Of a DNA stretch of 64,000 nt, positions 48,708 through 61,500 are shown in pieces. Within the stretch, counting starts at the first letter, position 1, and every line of letters begins with the position of its first letter. The stretch is from Adenanthera pavonina (Eukaryota > Streptophyta > Magnoliopsida > Fabales > Fabaceae), in contig JAIVEN010000004.1 of assembly GCA_026686845.1 (NCBI GenBank), positions 15,656,827 to 15,720,826 on the forward strand. Reading direction: 5' to 3'. The position numbers were made by a program, and so were the translations under genes. A model generated the notes under the pieces. It was not told where the DNA came from and did not search any database. It was given only the letters and a program-made list of their open reading frames with translations.

Positions 48708-48909
48708 CAAATCCTCTTGTAACTATACCTCTTTATGCTTGATAATGTGAGATAGATCAAGCTGACACTTCTTGAGTTGAGATACATGGAACACGTTGTG
48801 CAACCCAATTAGATTAGGTGGTAATGCCACTTGGTATGCCATTAGCCCAATCTTGTTGAGGATTTGAAAAGGCCCCATATACGTCGTGGTGAGCTTTTGG
48901 CCCGAATAG
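48708..48909 (-). pseudogene. Chromovirus integrase C-terminal piece
   Basis: The reading frame HYSGQKLTTTYMGPFQILNK...HNVFHVSQLKKC is the conserved GPF..HNVFHVS region of gypsy integrase that precedes the chromodomain. It is bounded on the left by the solo LTR (46163-48707) and on the right by the solo LTR starting at 48910. The upstream part of the same domain resumes at 55904. Confidence 0.88.
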
Positions 48910-49612
48910 TGTAACACCTTACTAAAACAAATCTCCACACATCACCTAAGACCCCAAAAATCTAGCCAAACCAAACAAACAAGAAAATCAAAATATAGTG
49001 CCATAATTGCTATAATACCATCATGGTGTGAGAGCTCTCAGGTTCTACAATTTTTGGAACATAAGGGACTGGCACCATGGCCTAACTTGTAGTGCTGTAC
49101 TGCCCATATTAGTAACTATATGAGCACAACGCTAATTTTTCAGGCGAACTTCCGATGAGCACAACTTTGTACTCCGACCTCCTATTGACTTAATTCTAAC
49201 TCTTATTGGTTAATCTCGTCCCAATCTAACTATAGACACTTTTTACTCAAATCCATCTCTGTATGGAGACTTTGGACACCTGTGACTAATTTGGTCACTT
49301 TTTGGCCAAAATTCACAACCAACCACCTCCAATTGCCACCAAAGGCAATTTGGCACCCAAGGACCATTCACACAGGTCCTAAATAGCACAACTAACTTGT
49401 CCAAGGAGGTTTCACCTTGGAGAAAGCATTTCTCCGAAATTTGATCCCTTTGAACCCCGAAACCACGTAATGGGCTACATACTCAAAACACACATACAAG
49501 GCTCAAAATCCCCCTTTGGGCTAACACATGTGGCCAATCCGACTCATAGCATTTCTAACAACAATGACCGGGTTCCAAAACATCAATCACACATGCAATC
49601 CATACATAGCAC

Positions 49613-51134
49613 TGTTACGAATGCTGGCTTCCCAGGATGGGGTAAATTGGGAAGTATGGAATTTTCTACAAAAATGAAGTATAATAGTAAAAGCAAAAGT
49701 TTGCAAAAAAATAGAGAATAATAAATATGAATATAGAAGAGATAAGGGAAGTGAAAAACTCATAAATTTATTTTGGTTCAGTCCAATCCACTTGACCTAT
49801 GTCCAGTTCTCAAGCTACCACTAGAGATTTTCCACTATCTGTAAGAATTCAGTGGGCTTCTTGTAGTGCCATAGTATAATCTATGTGCTTTGTTATAAGA
49901 GCACTGAAAATCTCACTCTACACTCTAAAAAGTGTTTCCCTAATTCCCTTTGTGATTTCTCTCACAAAGAATCTTTCTTCCATATGAACATAAGATTTTG
50001 TACAGATATGAAAACTCTCTTGAATAGAGTTGTTATGAAATTTGTGGTACAATAAATGCAATGTGTAGTAAAAAAGCTTTGAGCAATGAATTGAGCAGAG
50101 CTTTGCAATACAGACTTTAAAATTGTTAACCACAACTTCAAATGAAGTTCTATTTATAGATTTCTGACTTAACTAGTCATTAGACATAAGATCTATCCAT
50201 TAGAGACATTAACCAATGCTTACTCTGCAAAACTAGCTATTCACCAACTGTATTTAATGCGTCGACACACCAAAATTCAAATTTTGGGGGCTCAATAGAC
50301 AAATTTCACAGAGATAGAAGAAAGTTAAGGATTTCAATGCTAAACTTCCAAAATTTGTTTGATTAATCGTGATAGTCAAATTTCAGCTTTACCAAAGTTA
50401 ACCCACGTTAGATCATATGAATTTTTCTGTTGAAAGTGCATTTGTTGAGTTTGAACAGTTGTCTTAAGTTTTTATAGTGCATTCCAAATTTGAATTTTAG
50501 AAGCTGAAATTCATCTATCAGAGGTATTTCAACATGACAAAAAAGTTCTCTTTCTTTGAAATTTGATTGTTGAACTATAAAGTTTATCTATCAAAGGTAT
50601 CCTCTAATGAGACTCACACATTCTCAATTTGAAATTCGTACTTTGAAGTCTAAAGTTCAATTGTCGGAGAAGGTGACTTTGAACTCTCTTTGAACTTCAC
50701 CAATATTCGAATTTTGATCATGCTTCGTACGATTTTTGCACTCTTTCACTAATAATGTTTAGTCCAAAATTCAAATTTCAAAACTTAAATTTGTTTATCA
50801 GAGATAAAACCTCCGTAACTTCGAATTTCACTAAGCAAAGTTTGAATTTTGCACAAAATAAGCATGAGTCAATAACAAAATTCATCTATTAGCCAATATT
50901 TCTTAATCTAACACAAGCTAACAATGAATAACTTTGAAATCATTCATTTAAAATTTCTAGTAACTTAAATAAGTAAGAATAAAAGCTTTTTACCATGTAT
51001 TCATAGTAAGGAATCCTAAAAACTAAATCTTCGCATGTTCTTCATTAGATTTCTTCACTTGATCCTTTGACACTCCTTTGATATTCTCCTTCTAAGCTCT
51101 AGTTGTTTGAAATCATCAAACTTTTGATTGAACA
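49613..51134 (-). mobile_element. Diverged solo LTR of the Sirevirus-like lineage
   Basis: Begins TGTTACGAATGCTGGCTTCCC and ends TTGAACA, 1522 bp, with the perfect duplication AGCAC at 49608-49612 and 51135-51139. It aligns with the start, AACTCT and CAATCC landmarks and end of the copia LTRs, but its motif array has decayed. Many CAAATTT or AATTCAT variants stand where the intact element has TTCGAATTT or TTCGTCTG, consistent with CpG loss. Confidence 0.9.
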
Positions 51135-52961
51135 AGCACATATCCAAAACTTATCATCATTAGTATCATCACATCAACATTATCACAATCATCCATATCA
51201 TCATATTACATACACAACATCACTCCCAAGATAACAAGTCCATATATACATACATGAAACTCTACTTGACATAGGTTATTACATAAACCAAAGCAGTAAA
51301 ACTACCGGATTATAATTGATTCTCCCAAAGGTGGAGAGGCCTTTGACTCGTTGGTCTTCTCTAGAGTAGTGCCAGAGTCTTCATCTAAAATGTTAGCCAT
51401 AGAGGGTGTAAGGGAAAGTCTCAGCAACCAGAAACACAAACACATGCAATCTATATCACCAGTACACACAAATATGCATATCGTACAATGCAATGCAAAA
51501 TATTATAGTATGTATGCCTCCCTCACACATGGCTAGAACCATGAGCTAATGTTATCACGCTACATTTCCAATAAGTAATTCCCTTCCAACAACCGGTGAA
51601 GGCTGATTCCGAGACATCACCAAACTCACCTCACACTAATGCAGCCTAGCCAAAGGTTATAATAGTACTTTCATCATGGCTCCCCTTCCCCTAGACCACC
51701 CGAACTGGTAGTGATTTAGAGAAGGTGCAGTCTACTGCCACCTGTCTCTCCGAGTCATGGGAGAGGATTTAGTGGTAGGGATCTTTCATCATATCATAAT
51801 ATCTCATGTCATCATCACCTCCCAATCTATCATATCTTACTATGCTCATGTGGTGATGGTATTCATGCCATGTCAATATGTGTATGCCACTATGGAATTA
51901 TTATCGTTCTCATCAATGTCATTCTAGCATGCTATGGAATCATATATAACATCATATTCATCATCATTATATACCAATACTAGGGATCTAAATTCATACC
52001 TCATCTAGCCGTGTGCATACCATGATATGTAGAAGAAACTATACACACACATAATAATATTATGGTATGAATGGGAACATGCATATATACATATATATAA
52101 ATACAAATGAACAATTAACATACAAACACAACACCCGGTTACCTAAAATCATCGACACCACACACACTGGTTAAACTTATTGTCTCAACACCAAACACGA
52201 GCCAAATCACCTCCGATGATCTAATTCAAACACTACAACTACACTATACCTTTAGTTAATCCAATGCACTACCATTCCAAAACTCATAATTCCATTACTT
52301 GAGCTTGACCCAAGATTACAACAACATTAATGAGTTCCTACTGATCATCCTAATCACAATTATTCACATACAATTCAGATTCCCACTTGCCTTCATAATT
52401 TCCAACTAGGGTTAAGCATAATTCATACTTACTCCCTCTAAAACTTATATTCATTGATTCCTTTACCTCCATTTTGATAAGTAGAATTTGGCCAAACCTG
52501 AACCCACATGCATATATCCAAAAGTCACCTAAAAAATTGGAGAGAAAAGAGAAGAGGGAGAGTAGGAATCACTTACTAACCTTTGATCAAACTCCCAAGG
52601 TCCAAAATTTGCTTTCTTAGGTTGGATTCTTGAAGCCCTAGTAGAGAAAACACATCGTCTCTCAATTTCTTTCCATTTTGTCTGACGGGATCTTGTCTGA
52701 TTTAAACAAATTTCATGACTCTCATCGTGACGCTAGCAAACTCACCATGGTGCGAGTGCTGTTTGCCCAAAAATTTTTGGAATTGCTAAAGTGTCTTGCT
52801 ATGGCAGCCCAGTACCTCACTATGGTATGACCCTTCTCTGTTTCAAATTTTAGATTTTGTCTCGTTTAGATTCTCTCTCCGTTCATGGTTCCTTTGGTCT
52901 TGTGTAAAATACAAGGCCACTTCTTATTAGCTTAGAGCTAAGTCTAGAACAATGTTTAGAG

Positions 52962-55888
52962 TATAATATCCCAAATTTTTATTAGATATAAAGTAATGAA
53001 AGGGGAAGAAATAAATGATAACATGAAATGTATAAAAAAATTGTGAAAATGGATAGACACCGTTTTACGTGAAAAAGGGCAAGGAGTTGTGTTTTTTCTC
53101 CTAAAGAATTTCAAAAATGACATTCATGTCCCAAAATATATTAAAAGCATGCGGAGAAGAAGTTAAGAAGTCCTTGGGAAAAATTACACCTAATGACCCG
53201 AAAATTTTAGAAATTATAATTAACTCCAGGTCAAGGGCAATCTTATAGATATGTAAAATTACTGTCAAAACGATACCTTTGATGAGAGAATCCATTGGTA
53301 TATGGTACTGAGGGTTAATATTCAAGGATAAAGAAATAATCAGTGTTGAGTGTTCAAAAGTAACAGTAAATCGATAAAGTAAACTGTGGCCCCTACAGAT
53401 AGTTAAAAGATAACCGAAACTGGATATGGGCCATACAAAAATACCATTTAGGATAAGATAATTATGGAAATATAAAAACAAAATTGGAATAGTCTTGTAG
53501 CCCAAAAATGCTAATTTACTATAAAAAGTGGTTTTATTGGTACGGTTAAAAATTTCCCGGTTCAAGATATATCTGGACTAGGAAAAATTGAGTAGACTAG
53601 ACACTCAAAGACCTATAATTGGGTGTGATTTTGGGAAGCTTGGGCAGCATGATTTTTTGGAGAAAACTTCTCCAAGAAGTAGTCATTTTTGGTTAAAAAA
53701 AGTAAGCATGATTACTTTTGCTAATTAACCATGATTAGCCACATCATTAACCACATAATTAAGTCATCTAATTACCCTCTTTCTTTTACAATTTCATGAG
53801 AGAACCAGCAGCAAAAGAGGAGAGAAAAATCACAAGAAAGAAGAGAGAAAGAGAGAAAAGAGAAGAGAAGTCTCAAGGCAAAAATTGAAAGCAAGTTGGT
53901 AAGTTTGTCTTCTACCACTTCAAGTTTGCTATCTATGGTATTTAAAGCATGGTTTATGGATTAGTTCTCTCTCCTCCTTACCTTAGGGTTTCAGTCACGT
54001 TATGGATTTAGCAACAAAATGGGTTAATTCACCATTAAACTTAGGGAAATGCTTAGACTAACCACTAGAAGCAAGAATCCATGGCTAGTTTAAAGTGTTT
54101 TGAAGAAAATATTTTTCTTCCATTTTTATGTCATTTTCAATCTGAACAGGGGGAGTATTTAGAGTTGAAATTTCATGATTTTGACCTCAAAAATGGATTC
54201 CCCATGTCCAAAACATTAAAACAAGTTTGTTGTACAAAGAAAGATTAAAGGAAAGTTAAGTGAAAAATTTAGGGTCTAGTGAGCATAGTATAGTGTAATT
54301 CCGAAAATTAGTGGTTAAATTGATTAAATGATGATATGGCTAGGTTCAAGGAAGTTTTGGGAGGCCCAATAAGTGGCATACCAAGTGTAGAAACTATTGG
54401 AACACATAAAGGTAGATAATTCTCCTTACTAACATCACATTGACATTATTGTTTCTTTGATATTTGACACTATAGAATGTGTTTCTAATGTTGATTTGTG
54501 ATATTTCTATAACATTGGCTGAGTTGTATGAGGGGTTTGGAGCCCCATAATGTCCATTTTATAAAATGAAACTCTGCCAAAATTTTTGTAAAATGTATAT
54601 ATTTCCAATGTGCCTATGTGAAGAACTATGTTTTCTTGATGTTTTCATGCAGTGGCGGACCGACGTTATACCTTGGGGGGCTGTGGCCCCTCCCATCCCT
54701 TGCTCCTTGCCATGTATTTCTGCTATTAGCACAGCCATGATGGAGGACTTCAATGGTTTATACACACATATATATAAATATTTTTTACTGATATATATTG
54801 TATATTTTTCATAATTTTTCTTGAAATTAATGTATTATACATAAGGTTTCACTTTATATATTTTTAAATTTGCTTTTAAATATTATATATTTATACATAA
54901 TTTCTCATTTAATGGCCTTTTTGAAGTTATAAAATTATTTTAAAAATAGTTATGATAAATATTAAAAAACAAAAGTTAATAATATTATATGTGTAAATTA
55001 ATTTTTATAGAAACTTGGCCCCCTCTCAACTTCAATCCTGGTTCCGCCCCTGTTTTCATGCTCAATGAGATGATATGATGGCATGTATGGGATTCATCAA
55101 CTCAGATTCTTTGAATCTCACCCTCCCATATATTAACCATGATTAGGTAGCAGTAATGACAAGACCACCAAGGAAGAGAAAGGAAATGAGAAAGAATTTG
55201 GCCACTAACATGATATTGATCTCAATGGCCATGAATTTAGAACATTTATGTAACTTTGTAAAGATGATGTTAAATATATTTCATTAAGTCCTGGCTAATG
55301 TATGGGATAATATGAAGATGAGATATGGACATGTAAAAATTTATAGCTTTTGTTTGGCAATGTATTAGGATACAAATTGTCAATCTAACCTATACAAAGT
55401 CGACATGCTACTATTTAGGCTTTCGATGTATAAAGTTTAAATGTTACATATGCTAAAAACTAGATAGAAAGATCTTTCATATGGTCTAAAGATCACTCAA
55501 TTTGGATGAGTTTACAAATTATGGTGAATTTTCAAAGTTAGCCTAAAAAACTGGATTTTCAGAAAATAACCATATAAATAGTAAAATTTCATGAAATTTA
55601 CTGTACTAATTGGCCAAGTAGTTGCTCTGATTGATATTTTTCTTCATGTAGATAATCTTTTAAGCTATTCATAGAGACTTGAATCATTTTCATATGATTT
55701 TTTTTAATTAGTTATGATTTTCTGAAATTGGTAGAAAAAGAAGGAAAAAATAGGATTAAATGAATAGTACCATTTAAATTGATTAAATTTATTATAATAT
55801 TTTATTGTGATTCAAGCTTTTAATTAAGTATAATTGGTTTCTAATAAAGTTTAATACATGGGAAATGGTCCTAGATAGAGGTGTTACA
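52962..55888 (+). mobile_element. Solo LTR, gypsy family 2, opposite orientation
   Basis: Reads TATAATATCCC to GGTGTTACA and is the reverse complement of 17434-19981. The duplication TAGAG is perfect at 52957-52961 and 55889-55893. Its first base pair has mutated from TG to TA. It contains a hAT-type MITE at 54650-55052, and its net length without that is about 2.5 kb, as in the other copies. Confidence 0.93.
54650..55052. mobile_element. hAT-type MITE
   Basis: 403 bp with terminal inverted repeats CAGTGGCGGACCGACG at the left and, read inward from the right, CAGGGGCGGAACCAGG. A perfect 8-bp target duplication, TTTTCATG, lies at 54642-54649 and 55053-55060. An 8-bp duplication with CAGNGGCGGA ends is characteristic of the hAT superfamily. 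There is no transposase, so it is non-autonomous. The centre is very AT-rich. Confidence 0.93.
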
Positions 55889-55903
55889 TAGAGGGTTGTT
55901 ACA

Positions 55904-56760
55904 AATAAACCTTCCTACACCGGTGATTGGGGTGACCTTGAGAAATACATGGTCCCTAACTTTGAACTCCTATGGTCTTCTTTTTCTATTTGCATAACTC
56001 TTTTGTCTACTCTAAGTAGCCAAAAGTTTCTAACAAATAATGTCAATCTATCAAGTAGTTTGATCCACTATATCTAGCCCTAACAAACTCCTTTCATTGA
56101 GCTCTACACAACACAAAAGTGATTGACACTTTCTTCCATAAAAGGCTCAAACGGTGCCATTTGTGGAGTAGAGTGATAGCTGTTATTGTAGGTGAATTCT
56201 ACCAAAGGAAGTACCTATCCCAATTTCCTTTCTACTCTAAAACATATGCCCTTAACATATCCTATAATGTTTGAATCATCCTCTCAGTCTGCCTATCCGA
56301 TTGAGGATGGTAGGTGGTACTGATATTTAGCCTCATCCCTATCGCCTCCTAAATGGACCTCCAAAACTTTGATGTAAACCGTGGATCTTGATAAAAAAAA
56401 ATACTCTTCAGGACTTCATGCAACCTGACAATTTTGTTTACATATAGCTATGCCAACTTTTCCATGGTAATGGTCTCTTTAATGGGTAAGAAATGAGCCA
56501 ACTTAGTCAACTTGTCCACGATCACACAGATTGTATCATGCCCAAAAGAAGTCTTGGGCAAGCCTATCATGAAATCCATGGAGATGCCATCCTATTTCCA
56601 CTCTAGAATTTCCAATGGTTGCAACATCCTTGCTAGACGCTAATGTTCTATCTTCACTTGCTGGCAAATCTAACACTTCAATACAATTTTTTTTGTAACA
56701 TCTCTTTTCATCCCCGATCACCAATACCCATGTTTCAAATCATGATATATCTTGGTAGCA
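55904..56760 (-). pseudogene. Chromovirus integrase core, decayed
   Basis: Minus-strand fragments in order: KRDVTKKIVLKCQICQQVK (zinc-binding part), DGISMDFMIGLPKT and VIVDKLTKLAHFLPIK (first catalytic Asp), FFYQDPRFTSKFW (second Asp), TYHPQSDRQTERMIQTL (catalytic Glu) and EFKVRDHVFLKVTPITGVGRF. The D,D,E framework is thus recognisable in gypsy spacing, but there are several stops and frame changes. It continues into 48909 once the solo LTR is removed. Confidence 0.82.
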
Positions 56761-56885
56761 CCTGTGTGAGTGGTGTACTAGCTTTTATGAGCTTCTTCTA
56801 GGATAGTCTCACATAGGCTTTCAGCATTAGACACACAAATTCTTCCACGATAATAAATGATCCCATCTTCATGAATATCGAAATC

Positions 56886-57500
56886 CTATGTTTCTCCCAT
56901 CTTGACTTGTTCTCTTACACTTAAGAGATACTCATTTTCCATTTTTGCAAAACAGATCACTTCTTGCAAATCATTTAGAACATTAATCAACCCTAAAACC
57001 AAGGTACTGCTAGGCTTCACAAAAATAGATAGACTTAGATCTCTCAAGCTTTCAATCAATTGTTGTTCCTGCATCATCATAGTTGCCATATGAATAGATT
57101 TCTTGCTCAAGGCACCTGCCACCATATTTGCCTTGCTAGGGTAATACTTTAGGGCATAATCATAATCCTTTGGGAAATCTATCCAACAACGCTAGCTCAT
57201 ATTCAACTCTTTTTGATCATAAAGGTACTTCAAACTCTTATGATCACTGAACACTTTAAACTGTATGCCATAAAGGTGATGTCTCTATATTTTCAAAGTA
57301 AAAACCACCGATGCCAACTCCAAATTATGAGTAGGGTAATTCTCTTCATGACGCTTTAATTGTCTCGAGGCATAAGCTACTACTCTTCCTTGTTGCATCA
57401 AGACATAACCCAGACTCTTCTTAGAAGCATCTATATAAACTGTGAATGTCTCTTCTGGGCTGGGAATAATTAACATGAGAGTAGATGTTGGATGAACCTT
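56886..57500 (-). pseudogene. Chromovirus RNase H and connection, decayed
   Basis: Motifs FTVYIDASKKSLGYVLMQ and VVAYASRQLKRHEENYPTHN are the RNase H start (57285-57476). Further downstream MVAGALSKKS is a degenerate form of the NVVADALSRK motif. The frame breaks between these pieces. RNase H would remove the RNA strand during reverse transcription. Confidence 0.82.
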
Positions 57501-57599
57501 TAGCTCCTAAAAGGCTCTCTCACACTTGTCATCCCAAATGAAAGGTTAGTACTTTTGTGTCAATCTTGTCAAAGGCATAGCCAGCTAAGAAAACTCCTT

Positions 57600-58549
57600 A
57601 ATGAACCTCTGATAATAACTAGCTAAACCCAAAAATCTTCGTATTTCTATCATAGATAGCGGCCTTTCCTATTTCAATGCTGTATCTACGTTACTAGGAT
57701 CCATTGCCACACTATCAGCCAAAACTACATGTCTTAGAAACTTCACCTTCTTCAGCCAGAATTTATGCTTGCTTAACTTGGCATACATTTGATGATCCTT
57801 TAATACCTGTAAAGTTGTATGAAGATACTGCTCATGCTCTTCTTCACTCCTAGAGTAAATGAGGATGTCATCTATGAACATAACAACAAACCTGTCCAAG
57901 TAGGGCCAAAATACCCAATTCATATAATCCATGAAAATAGCAGGGGGCATTTGTTAGCCCAAAGGGCATCACAAGAAACTCATAGTACCAGTACCGAGTC
58001 TGGAAATAAGTTTTAGGCACATCTTCCATGTGCACTCTTAGTTGATGATATTCGGACCTCAAGTCAATCTTAGAAAACATTGATGCACCACCTAACTGAT
58101 TAAACAAGTTATCAACATATGGCAACGAAAACTTATTCTTAACTATCATCTGATTAATCTATCGATATCAATATATAACTGCAGACTCCCATCTTTCTTT
58201 TTGACAAGTAACACTGGTGCTCCCCTTAGTGAAATACTGGGTTGGATGAAACACTTCTTCAACAACTCTTCATTCTGCGTCTTGAGTTCTACTAACTCCG
58301 TTGGTGATATATGATAGGAAGCTTTAGAAGTAGGACTAGTGCTAGGGACTAGGTCAATTAAGAACTCCAACTCTCTCTCCAGTGGCGAACCAGAAACTTT
58401 TTTTAGGAAACACCTTAGGACAATCACACACCATTGGAATACTCTGCAATCCTTCTTCTACTTCTGCCTGTACTAAGAAGAATACCAAAAACCCCTAACA
58501 TCCTTTTTGTAGACACTTCTCTACTTGTGCATAAGAAAGATAGAGACCC
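57600..58549 (-). pseudogene. Chromovirus reverse transcriptase, frameshifted
   Basis: Ordered motifs on the minus strand: YHISPTELVELKTQNEELL and GAPVLLVKKKDGSL (58146-58427), LPYVDNLFNQLGGASMFSKI and YYEFLVMPFGLTNAP (57868-58149), then MFIDDILIYSRSEEEH (57669-57950), where FIDD is the polymerase active site. Neighbouring pieces lie in different frames, showing at least two frameshifts. Cut at 58550 by the CACTA element. The protease lies on its far side. Confidence 0.88.
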
Positions 58550-61500
58550 CACTATGCTAGATTTAAGTTTTATTGGCGCTCAATAGTTGGCATTTATTTT
58601 TAAAAACACTAATAAAAATCTAAATTAGAAGATTAGTTAGCATTTATTAAACAAATGCCAACTAAAGTATAGATTTTAGTTGGCATTTGTTTAAAAAATG
58701 CCAATAAAATATTACCAAGTTGGTGTTTGTTAAACAAACACAATTTAAAGTCCAATACTTTAGTTGGCGTTTGTTTAAAAAATACCAATAAAATATTATA
58801 AAGTTGGCGTTTGTTAACAAATGACATCTAAAATATTATAAAGTTTATTTGGTGTTTGTCTGACAAATGCCATCTAAAGTTCAGACTAAAATTTTTGGAT
58901 ATTTATTTTAAAAAAATATTGAAGGCATAGATTGATATTTTGGACCATTGATTAGAAAAATATCAAAGGATCAAATTATATTATCTTTTTGTTACTTATC
59001 TCTCTCCCTTTTACTTTAATTTTCTTTTCATATGTGTACGCACTCATCCCTCTTTCTTCAGATTTTTAGCCTCTTCTTCCTCCATCAACCCTTTCTCTTT
59101 TCTCACCAACTAAAATTAAACATAAAAAATATAGTTAGAGTTTCTAAAATAAATGCCAACTTTAATATTATAAAGTTGGCTAGTTAGTGTTTATTTTATA
59201 AACACCAAGGTACAATTTATGTTATTTTTTCCACCTGCTTTGTTGCCTCACATTCAAAATAGGGTTTTCGATCATTTCACCCTTAGCCTCCTTCCTTAAT
59301 TCCTGACCACCTCTTGTTCCTTTCATATTGGGCTCTCCATTTCCACCATCGATCTCCTTGCCTTATCTGTTCGTATCTAACCTCATCTAGCCTCACCCTT
59401 TGGCTCATCTCTCGCATCTCCCTCCTAAATCTGTGTGAACCTTACACGTCCATGTGCAAAATCTGTCTCTCGCATCTCCCTCTCCATTTGATGACCTGAG
59501 CTCAATCTTCCTATCGTCTCAAGTTGTCTTCATTCATTCTAATTTATTTTATACAAGTATTGCTTTGTTGTACAATTTTGTTTCACACCCAGTTCTGATT
59601 CCAATGGCGATTGCTATTAGTGGAAGCTGAGGATAAGGCCTGGGTGGATTCAACCTATGTAGCTTCTTCTCCTACCAGATCTTTGTCTTTGCCATTTTTT
59701 CTTTGCCGAAAGACACAAGAAAGGCCCATAAACACACAATGTTTTGCTTTGGCGAACTTAATACAGAAGGGAAACTCATAGAAAAAAAGAAAGGATAATG
59801 ATTAATAAGAGGTTTAGTGCTGATTGTGCCTGCATTGATTGTGGGTTTTAGTCGAACTTTATCATTTAGTGGGTATTGTGTTATAATCTCAAGATACTCA
59901 TGAGTGATGACTAATTCAGATAATATGTGCAATTTGTAGGTTATGTGCTTCCTAAGTTCACTCAACTCACTATGACATCTTATTATGCTACTTCAAGTGA
60001 CTCACATTATGAAATCTCTATTCTTACCTGACACATTGAAGATAATTACAATTCCTCTAATTAGCAAGAGAGGCTCAGATGATTTTAGAAGGCACATAGA
60101 AGGAAGATACGTTACCTTTCACTATTTTTGTTATATTTTAAATAATGTGGTTGATACATGATGTATTTGAATTGCTTTTTGGAATTGTCCTAGTGTTGGG
60201 GATTAATTAGAGGGGCTCAAATTTGGAGAAATGGACATCAGAACCACATGAATTACTTTTTCTATGTTACTTGTTTTTAAATTCTTGAGTGTTTGCTCAG
60301 CTTACATGGACCCCTCAATGCCTAGAATGCATGCAATTGCTAATCTCTTTGAGTTTATATTTTCCTTTAATAGTCTATGTTATGAATGATATCTAGTAAC
60401 CAAGATAAGTGGTATGAATTAGATTTTTAATTAGAAGAAATATAGGCACAAATATGTTAAGTAATTAATATACAATATGTTATCTTTAGCTTTTATTGAA
60501 CCAGGGGTGGAAGCAGCAACTAAAAGTTGTCAGTTTTTTATTTTTCAGGTGGTCTCAAATTACTGTTCTCACATTCAAAATTCTGTTGAGAATTGAGACT
60601 AAGAAAAGCAACTTGGGATTCTAGGTGCAATAGAAGCTATCTGTACACAGAGTTCATGCCTTTTCTAGCCATTTTTATGACCGTTTTAACTCCAAATTAG
60701 GACCTTTATATGCTAGAGGACTATGTTGTGTGTGCTCTATTTGATGAAACTGGAATTTTGGATTCTTGTTATTTTGGGGTTCTTGTTAGAGTTAGGGGCT
60801 GGCTTGTTTTTCTCTTTTTGATGGAAACTCAAAGCTAAAGGTGTTTCCTTTTGCCTACTATCAAGTGCATTATACTTTTCATGCTCTACTGTAAGCTTTC
60901 CTTATTTTGTTTTTTTCCCTATTTCTATGCAGAGTATCATTTTCTTACCCTAGAGGTAAGACAGAGTCAAGAATTAGAAAATTTATGTTGAGTTTCATTA
61001 GACATTACTCTTGTCAGCCTTTCTTCCTAGGAGAATTTATGTTCATTGCTTTTGTGTATCTTGTTGGATGGACAGATGAACAAAGTTTTTTATTATGAGA
61101 ACTAACAAGTTAGAAAATCTTGTAGAGCATAAACTTGTTTGCTTATAACTATTTGTTTTAGAGTCAAATCATTCATTTTTTATATTAGAGTTAAATATGT
61201 GATACATAGCTAATTATAGATATGCTTTATTAAATTTCCTCTCCTCACTCTCTCTCCTATACACTTTTGACCCACTAATTTCTTTATTTGGTTCTGTTTT
61301 ACTATGCTGAAAAATCAAACATGTTGGGAGATTGGGTTACTGTGTGTTAAATTTTAGTGTTGTGTGGGCAAGAAGTTTCTTTTAGTTCATGGTCTTTTCT
61401 AGGTGATTTGGTTGTAGTAGAAGTGGATATAGACTGGTGTTACGAGGAGAAAAATAAAGAACTATTAGGTCTACTTATTTGAGCAATTATGGTCTTGAAT

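Larger units (their letters stand above)
48910..55903 (-). mobile_element. Solo LTR of chromovirus family 3 with nested insertions
   Basis: Starts TGTAACACCTTAC and ends GGTTGTTACA. Flanks are AATAG (48905-48909) and AATAA (55904-55908), one transition apart. It interrupts integrase. Removing the copia LTR (49613-51134) and family-2 LTR (52962-55888) with their duplications leaves about 2.5 kb that aligns with the chromovirus 3' LTR. So a member of the same family jumped into this element and later collapsed to a solo LTR. It carries the uninterrupted GAAGG site at about 51722. Confidence 0.87.

Noticed and set aside
49470..53565. ORFs of 60-154 codons inside the solo LTR, including a 154-codon minus ORF at 53101-53565.
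   Set aside because: They lie within solo LTRs and are not open in the paralogous LTR copies, so they are not conserved coding regions.
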